From assembly GCA_947258375.1 (NCBI GenBank), contig CAMYIJ010000037.1:3820-60887 (forward strand): a DNA stretch of 57,068 nt. The letters are read 5' to 3'. This document shows positions 52,066 to 57,068 of this stretch, piece after piece (within the stretch, counting starts at the first letter, position 1; each line of letters opens with the position of its first letter). A program made the position numbers and the translations under genes. This DNA is from an uncultured Acidimicrobiaceae bacterium (GTDB lineage: Bacteria; Actinomycetota; Acidimicrobiia; Spongiisociales; UBA5794). The notes below the pieces were generated by a model, which was not told where the DNA came from, did not search any database, and saw nothing but the letters and a program-made list of their open reading frames with translations.

Positions 52066-52129
52066 GAGCACCCTCCTCTGCTCGCAATATGGACTCCGTT
52101 TCCAGCATCGCGCCGTATCGAGAATCCGT

Positions 52130-52277
52130 CTAGTGGTCCGTCGGTCAATTCGCAGGCGCGTGTCCGCGAGTCGTCAGCGCTACCTGGGTAAGACGGACAA
52201 CGAAGGCGCATTAGGTGCGATGCGTCGCGGCGGAGGGCGGCAGAGAAGCCGTGATCAACGGGCCGACGGACCACTAG
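52130..52277. repeat. Possible miniature inverted-repeat element (148 bp)
   Basis: CTAGTGGTCCGTCGGTC (52130-52146) and its near-perfect complement (52261-52277, 16 of 17 matching) bracket 114 bp without a convincing gene. The size and terminal inverted repeats are as in a non-autonomous transposable element; target duplication is not clear. Confidence 0.45.
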
Positions 52278-52623
52278 GTGTGATGCCCCACACACCGGCC
52301 GGCCACCCCGATCATCCTCCGAACCAGACACGGAACCCACGACATCAAACTACCTCTCCAAGCCTCGAAGACGCGACTTCGGCATCATCGCGAAAGCCCA
52401 AGTGGATTACAGGCATATCCAGTGATCTGCTCGGCGGGTCTGGCCTCGGGGCGAGGATCAAAGCGAATCCCCAACAAGCCAAGCCCTTCGGTGATTCATT
52501 TGGCGGACGGCGGTTGGGCAAGTCGGTGATCGCTCTGGGATCGACGGTGTCGGCGTCCGGGAATCGGGTCAGGAGATCGTGAGGCAGGCCAGCGTCTGAC
52601 AATGTCACATGAGCGAGCCGGAC
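52278..52623. other. Region without a supportable gene
   Basis: Open frames exist on both strands (for example 52345-52608 minus, 87 codons) but show no domain, ribosome binding site or codon signal I can trust; they may be remnants of a decayed gene. Confidence 0.3.
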
Positions 52624-53055
52624 CTAGGAGTCGGATTCTGTGTACCGGCTAAGGCCACTTCCGAAGTCCCTACGCTGGGTCGGGCAATCGTCGCTCACCA
52701 CTGTCACCGCCACCCGGTCGCCATCGTCCAGGAACTCGATTTCGTACGTCCCCACTATTCCTGCGCAGTAGGGGGCCTCCGGGTCGCCACTTCGAGTCAG
52801 AATATTGCCGTCGATGGACCAGGTCCCGAAGCCCAACTCGGCCTGCGAGACATCATCGCCCGATGCCAGATCGACGGTGTGGCCAACGCCGTAGGTCCCG
52901 TCCTCGTTGAACACCTCGATAGCGCTCCAAAGGTCAGTCACCCAAGTTCCGACCAGTAGCTCGGACGGCGAGTCCGCCTCTCCTGACCCACACCCCCCGA
53001 CGGTCAGTGCAGCAAGAAGCAGGAGTGCAACACCGACGCAGAACGAATTGCGCAT
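52624..53055 (-). CDS. Lipoprotein with lipocalin-like domain, unknown function
   Basis: 143 residues from ATG 53055 (GAGGAGG 8 nt upstream). Lipobox TVGGC (Cys22). The mature part, LLVGTWVTDLWSAIEVFNED then GTYGVGHTVDLASGD and FGTWSIDGNILTRSGD, follows the W..DGTY...G.W...G..L pattern of small lipocalin-like beta-barrels. Two Cys in the C-terminal half (YCAG, DDCPTQ) may pair. Confidence 0.75.
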   Translation of the reverse strand: MRNSFCVGVALLLLAALTVGGCGSGEADSPSELLVGTWVTDLWSAIEVFNEDGTYGVGHTVDLASGDDVSQAELGFGTWSIDGNILTRSGDPEAPYCAGIVGTYEIEFLDDGDRVAVTVVSDDCPTQRRDFGSGLSRYTESDS

Positions 53056-53494
53056 CACAACCACCTCCTCAACCTCTCATTATCGCGAGAAAGACGGGCC
53101 GCTGTCATCGAGGCTCAGCCGCCACCCGAGAGCGGGCACTCCCGCACCGCAGCGCGCGATATCGAGCACCCTTGACAGCGCGGGATCCGGCACTCGGCGC
53201 TACCCGTCCCGCTATCTGGACGGAGATCGGCCAAGGCGCCCGCACATACTCACAGCGCATAACGACGATCAGGCGAGTTGAACTCGGTCACGCAAGGCGC
53301 TCAGTATCCGGCATATGTAGCAATTCCGAGCACTCAGAAGACCACGCTCAGCAGCTGCCGCCGGGCTTCAGCCGACGGCGCGGCTACCTAACGAGAGTGT
53401 CAACAACCGCGGGACAGCACAGCTAGTGGCTGGGTGGTAGGTCCTTGGCAGAGCCGGCGGAGCTGTCGCGCGGCGCCCGTAGACTCATCGGGCT
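53056..53494. other. Intergenic, no gene seen
   Basis: Some 440 bp without a convincing frame. A TTGACA occurs at about 53172-53177 with no good -10 at the right distance, and a TAGACT (53480-53485) lies 9 nt before the MFS start and may be its -10 box. Confidence 0.35.
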
Positions 53495-54700
53495 GTGATT
53501 CGTGAACCCGTCATCACCCGTGACTTCTCGCTGGCGTGGCTGGCCAGCTTCTTCGAGGGACTGTCGTGGTCTCTGTTCATCCACCTGCCCGGGTTCTTGG
53601 CCGATCTGGGGGCGTCAGAGGCAGAGATCGGGCTCATCTTCGGGATCGCCGCCGTCGCCGCCGTGGGAGTACGGCCCTTTGTGGGTCAGGCGCTGGACCG
53701 CTTCGGGCGGATGCCTGTGATCTACGTCGGCAACATTGTCAACGTCGGGTCGATCCTGCTGTACCTGACGGTGACGGCTATCGGCCCCTGGGTCTACGCC
53801 GTTCGGATCATTCACGGCATCGGCCTGGCGACTCTGTTCAGCGCCTTCTTCACTTATGGTGCCGATGTCGTCCCCGAGTCGCGGCGTACCGAGGGTTTTG
53901 CGCTCTTCGGGGTTTCTGGATTGCTCCCGATTGCCGCCGCCGGTGTGATCGGCGACATCGTTCTCAATGTCGCCGGCTTCCGTGAGCTATTCCTGACGGC
54001 GGCGGCTATGGCCGCCATATCTCTGGTGATCTCGCTGCGGCTGAGGGAGCGCAAGCCGGACCAGCGGGAAGGTCGGGTGCGGCGTGGCTTCTTCTCCGTG
54101 GTCAGACAGCAGACTCTGCGTCCGGTGTGGCTCATGGCCGGAGGGATGGCGTTTGTGGTCACCGCCTTCTTCACGTTCCTGCGTACCTATGTTGATGAGA
54201 CCTATGTCGACGAGACCGGCGTCGGTCTGGTTGGCATCTTCTTCGCGGCATATGGTGCTGCCGCCATCATCCTGCGTATTGGCCTCGGGTGGGTGCCTGA
54301 TCGTGTCGGGCAGAAGCGTGTGCTGTACCCATCCATGGGGAGCATTGCGGCCGGGCTCGTCGTGTTGTCATTTGCCACCGGTCCGGGCCATATCCTGGTT
54401 GCCGGTGTGCTGTGCGGGGTCGGGCACGGCTACGGCTTTCCGATCATGTCCGGCATGGTCGTGAGCCGGGCGCTCGACGAGGATCGCGGCTCCGCGGTGT
54501 CGATCTTCACGGCGCTCTTCGACCTCGGAACGCTTGTCGGCGGTCCGGTGCTCGGTGTCATCATCTCCGGCTTCGGCTACACCACCATGTTCAGGTTCGC
54601 CGCAGTAACGATTGTCACGGCGTCGTTCGTTTTCGCTACGTGGGATCGCCGCATGCTGGCCGGCCGGGCAGCCGCGAAAGCGGCCGCCGCAGGCTCCTAG
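53495..54700 (+). CDS. MFS transporter
   Basis: 401 residues, twelve hydrophobic helices from a GTG start. The MFS loop 2-3 motif reads GQALDRFGRMPVIYVG and its second-half counterpart GWVPDRVGQKRVLYPSMG; the central loop is LRERKPDQREGRVRRGF. This is the drug/sugar-type MFS layout; the substrate cannot be told. It is convergent with the HAD gene. Confidence 0.92.
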   Translation: MIREPVITRDFSLAWLASFFEGLSWSLFIHLPGFLADLGASEAEIGLIFGIAAVAAVGVRPFVGQALDRFGRMPVIYVGNIVNVGSILLYLTVTAIGPWVYAVRIIHGIGLATLFSAFFTYGADVVPESRRTEGFALFGVSGLLPIAAAGVIGDIVLNVAGFRELFLTAAAMAAISLVISLRLRERKPDQREGRVRRGFFSVVRQQTLRPVWLMAGGMAFVVTAFFTFLRTYVDETYVDETGVGLVGIFFAAYGAAAIILRIGLGWVPDRVGQKRVLYPSMGSIAAGLVVLSFATGPGHILVAGVLCGVGHGYGFPIMSGMVVSRALDEDRGSAVSIFTALFDLGTLVGGPVLGVIISGFGYTTMFRFAAVTIVTASFVFATWDRRMLAGRAAAKAAAAGS

Positions 54701-54746
54701 CCGCGGCATCCTGTTGCCTACGAGAAATCGGGTGCACCGCGCCGAG

Positions 54747-55370
54747 CTAGAGGCCGAGGCGTTTCTCGAGGTCGATCATCGACCCCTCCGGATCGCCGAT
54801 TGAGAAGAGGTGGGATTGCATACCCGTCGCCTCGGCGCCTTCGCAGTTCACCGGGAGATCATCCACAAAGAGACAATCCGCGGTCGGTGCATCGAGCGTA
54901 TTCGCGGCGACAAGATACGGCTCGGGATGGGGCTTGCGGTGATCGAGGGTGGCGACGTCGATCAGCGACTCGAACCAGGCGGCGTGTTGCCACGTGTCCT
55001 GCCAGTCGCTGCCCAGCCACCGTGACGCATCGTTGGTCAGCACCACCTGACGGTGGCCGGCGTCGTGGATTCTGCCGATCGTCTCCCAGGTTCGGGCCCG
55101 CTCCTGGCCCCGCCATCGCAGGTCGCGCCACGGGTCGAAGTCGATCCCGATCCCGGCGAGCCGGGACACGACCCGCGGCACGTAGGCGGGCTCGTCGATC
55201 TCTCCGACGCGCAGCCGCTCGTAGTCCGGGTCGGGTACGGCGCCGGTCGGTCCAAGCGGGATCCGGTGAACGGGCCATCCCAGATCTGCGCCGACATTCA
55301 GAGTGAGTTCGGTGAAGTAGCGGTACATCACTCCGCCCATGTCCCACACGATGTGGGGGAGCGGGCTCAT
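54747..55370 (-). CDS. HAD-superfamily hydrolase
   Basis: 207 residues from ATG 55370. Motif I reads VWDMGGVMYRY (the nucleophile Asp is present but the usual second Asp of DxD is Gly, as in some HAD-IA proteins), motif II VVLTNDAS, motif III Lys in LDHRKPHPEPYLVAA, motif IV CLFVDDLPVNCEGA. Predicted small-molecule phosphatase or dehalogenase-like enzyme; the missing second Asp argues for caution about phosphatase activity. Confidence 0.88.
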   Translation of the reverse strand: MSPLPHIVWDMGGVMYRYFTELTLNVGADLGWPVHRIPLGPTGAVPDPDYERLRVGEIDEPAYVPRVVSRLAGIGIDFDPWRDLRWRGQERARTWETIGRIHDAGHRQVVLTNDASRWLGSDWQDTWQHAAWFESLIDVATLDHRKPHPEPYLVAANTLDAPTADCLFVDDLPVNCEGAEATGMQSHLFSIGDPEGSMIDLEKRLGL

Positions 55371-55501
55371 GTGGTGTCCCCGTAGGGCGATTGGTAGTCC
55401 CGTGGCCGATTGCCCCCGGCATGTCGTCGCAGATCCACGCCGCGACACTAAACGTGAAACCTGCGCCCGCCGTCGATTACTGCCGAGCAGCGCGGGTTTG
55501 C

Positions 55502-55507
55502 GATAAT
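55502..55507 (+). promoter_or_regulatory. -10 box of coiled-coil gene
   Basis: GATAAT 33 nt before the ATG at 55541, with a weak -35 (TTACTG) 19 bp upstream. Confidence 0.4.
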
Positions 55508-55540
55508 CGGGGTGGTACCGCGAACGGAAGTGAGGACCTC

Positions 55541-56128
55541 ATGACCGACCAGGACTTTCCATCAACTCCCGAGGAATACGGCGGCTACTTCTCGGAGAGG
55601 ATCGATCGCCTCAACCGGGCAATCGAGGACTTCCACATCGAAGTCGATCTCAGTAGCGCCGACATAGCCGAGCGGTACCGCGAGGTACTTGCCGAACTCG
55701 AGGTCGATCATGAGCGTGTCGCCGACTTCGCCCGACGGATGGGGGAGTCGGCTGCCGACACCTGGCACGAGATTCGGGACGCCGCCGAGCGGGCGCATGA
55801 ACGTCTCGATGGCGACATCACCACCGCCTGGGCCGACCTACGGGCCGAGAAGGCGACCGAACCGCACGAGTATCGGGCCGCCGTGCGGGCCCAGGCAGAG
55901 TCGTGGCGTGCCCACCTCGATCGTCTCAAGTTGCACGCCAGGCTCGGACAGATGGAGGCCCGGGACGCCGTTGGCGGACTCGATGATGCCTACCAGCGCG
56001 CCAGACCCGAGCTGGAACGTGCCAGCGACGCCGTGGGCGACGCTTTGGAAGCACTGAAGGAGCCCGCCCGCGACCTCGTGGCCCACCTCCGCCAAGCGGC
56101 CAGAGACTTCTCGCGGTCGCTCGACTGA
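55541..56128 (+). CDS. Coiled-coil protein, unknown function
   Basis: 195 residues, charged and Ala-rich, predicted almost wholly helical (such as IAERYREVLAELEVDHERVAD and RARPELERASDAVGDALEAL), with no membrane segment and no Cys. A GAGGACC ribosome binding site precedes ATG 55541. No family recognised; it resembles apolipoprotein/YtxH-like amphipathic helical proteins only in a general way. Confidence 0.72.
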   Translation: MTDQDFPSTPEEYGGYFSERIDRLNRAIEDFHIEVDLSSADIAERYREVLAELEVDHERVADFARRMGESAADTWHEIRDAAERAHERLDGDITTAWADLRAEKATEPHEYRAAVRAQAESWRAHLDRLKLHARLGQMEARDAVGGLDDAYQRARPELERASDAVGDALEALKEPARDLVAHLRQAARDFSRSLD

Positions 56129-56234
56129 GCCGCGGGAGCCGGGAGTGTGTCTCCCCCCGGTTTCACGACTTAGTCGGGGACGGAGTCGGGAAACGTTTGG
56201 GGGGAGTCGCCGACGAAGGAGGGGGAGGGGGGCG

Positions 56235-56276
56235 GGAACCCTTCGGGTTCCTTGGGAGTTGCTGCGCAACTCCAAG
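56235..56276. terminator. Two adjacent hairpins downstream of coiled-coil gene
   Basis: GGAACCC-TTC-GGGTTCC (56235-56251) and, immediately after, CTTGGGAGTTG...CAACTCCAAG (56251-56276, one bulged G). They sit in a G-rich stretch about 110 bp after the stop. Confidence 0.5.
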
Positions 56277-56391
56277 CAGAGGCGCGGGACAAGCATCCAG
56301 CGCGGCGCCGCTGGGGCGCGTTCGCCATCGAGACTGAGCGGTCCGCTGCTACTTAGCTGGCCCTCCGAGCGGCTCATTCCTCGCCGCCCAG

Positions 56392-56432
56392 CTCCTCCCC
56401 CGTTTGCCACTACGTGTCAAACGGGGGAGGAG
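56392..56432. terminator. Hairpin with 15-bp arms after the right-edge gene
   Basis: CTCCTCCCCCGTTTG (56392-56406) pairs perfectly with 56418-56432. It lies 9 bp beyond the stop of the minus-strand gene and between convergent genes, so it is a probable terminator. Confidence 0.65.
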
Positions 56433-56440
56433 ACATCTTG

Positions 56441-57068
56441 CTACGGCCGGTACTGGCCAACCACTTGGACCACGGTGCCGTCGGTGTCGAGGGTCAGCCA
56501 GTAGCCGAATTCCACGTCTCCGGCGCCGAAGTAGCCGAAATGGGGCTCGCTGTAGTTGGACGCCGGTGCCTCATCTCCGGCACCCGGGTCCCATGGTGAG
56601 CCGTCGGGCTTGAACAGCGCCAGCCAGTCCGCGGCGGTGACGGGCGTCACCTCGACGGACCCGAAGGCGGACGTCGGCAGCATCACGGCTACGTCACTTG
56701 CCAGCGGCAGCGTGCGGAGCTGCGATTCGCTGAGACCGGTGATCTCGTCCATCTCTCCGGACGGCGGCTCGGACCGGGCCACGCGGATCGCTTCGGCCAC
56801 CTCCGTTTCGCTTACCTCCTCCGCCTCGTCGACGATCGGCGCGGCGGTCGGCTCCTCGTCCTTCTCGGAGCGCAGGAGATGGCGCCGGTACTCAGCGACC
56901 CGGCGCTTCGAGTAGGAGCTCAGTGAGGGGTTGCTCTCGAGCGCGTCGAGGATCGTCGGCAGTTCGATGATCGCGTCCTGGCGCAGCAGCAGCCTCTCCT
57001 GAAGCTCCTGGTTCAAGGTTGGCGCCAGGAACTCGAGCAGGGAGCGGGGCACGTCCTTCCGGCGGACC
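56441..57068 (-). CDS. Partial protein of unknown function (5' end outside window)
   Basis: At least 208 residues; the frame stays open through the right edge, so GTG 57052 is probably not the start. The visible N-terminal part (SLLEFLAPTLNQELQERLLL, then ALESNPSLSSYSKRRVAEYR) is helical and looks like a conserved domain I cannot name. A Glu-rich linker follows (about residues 70-95), and the last 100 residues are a separate small domain ending TLDTDGTVVQVVGQYRP. No signal or membrane segment in the visible part. Confidence 0.65.
   Translation of the reverse strand, partial: VRRKDVPRSLLEFLAPTLNQELQERLLLRQDAIIELPTILDALESNPSLSSYSKRRVAEYRRHLLRSEKDEEPTAAPIVDEAEEVSETEVAEAIRVARSEPPSGEMDEITGLSESQLRTLPLASDVAVMLPTSAFGSVEVTPVTAADWLALFKPDGSPWDPGAGDEAPASNYSEPHFGYFGAGDVEFGYWLTLDTDGTVVQVVGQYRP

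Noticed and set aside
52064..52582. 172-codon plus-strand frame
   Set aside because: Low-complexity Arg/Ser-rich product crossing the inverted-repeat element, no ribosome binding site and no recognisable domain.
53007..53426. Plus-strand frames overlapping the lipoprotein and the following gap
   Set aside because: Arg/Ala/Pro-rich shadow translation without start signals or domains.

Overview
The window looks like a chromosomal stretch of a high-GC Gram-positive bacterium, most likely an Actinomycetota (an Acidimicrobiia-like lineage is my guess; no rRNA or other marker is present to test it). The reasons are high GC with strong GC3 bias, an LPxTG-anchored surface protein, several lipoproteins with Thr/Ala/Pro-rich linkers after the lipobox, a mycothiol-enzyme-type (TIGR03084) protein, and many genes whose start codon lies 6 nt after a -10 box, i.e. 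probable leaderless transcripts. I see no tRNA, rRNA, CRISPR array or intact insertion sequence.

Layout. 1-7566: 3' part of a giant cell-wall-anchored protein made of 116-residue repeats, six SdrD-B-like domains and an LPTTG anchor. 7598-8680: GAF-GGDEF diguanylate cyclase. 8851-18949: an aromatic-acid (benzoate) island: minus-strand boxC-boxB-tetR, a plus-strand benzoate-CoA-ligase-type enzyme, and a minus-strand five-gene branched-chain-type ABC importer. An identical 16-bp palindrome sits between the -35 and -10 boxes of both the boxC and the importer promoters, tying uptake and degradation into one probable TetR regulon. 19115-21426: hemerythrin-like protein, two small proteins, a DUF2237 protein and a second TetR regulator. 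21447-30784: an acyl-CoA carboxylase pathway (acyl-CoA dehydrogenase, enoyl-CoA hydratase and a TIGR03084 protein on the minus strand; carboxyltransferase, biotin carboxylase, AtuA-like protein and nitronate monooxygenase on the plus strand) fired from a divergent 90-bp promoter region. 30812-32717: a lipoprotein and a Glu/Leu-type dehydrogenase with a probably frameshifted C-terminus.

33135-36834: nickel/cobalt homeostasis: a Fur-family regulator, the ECF importer CbiM-CbiQ-CbiO with a Nur-box-like operator over the cbiM promoter, and a CDF-type membrane protein. 36959-43075: a spermidine/putrescine-type importer (PotABCD) followed by a trimethylamine-dehydrogenase-family flavoprotein that keeps the cofactor residues but has lost most of the trimethylammonium-binding bowl; I infer a polyamine or diamine uptake-and-oxidation unit. 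43162-47774: lipoproteins, a double OsmC-domain protein, an RDD protein and small proteins. 47851-51789: a DUF4011-SF1 helicase-Vsr-like nuclease, a candidate phage-defence protein. 51805-57068: small zinc-ribbon-like protein, a possible 148-bp miniature inverted-repeat element, a lipoprotein, an MFS transporter, a HAD hydrolase, a coiled-coil protein and a protein cut by the right edge.
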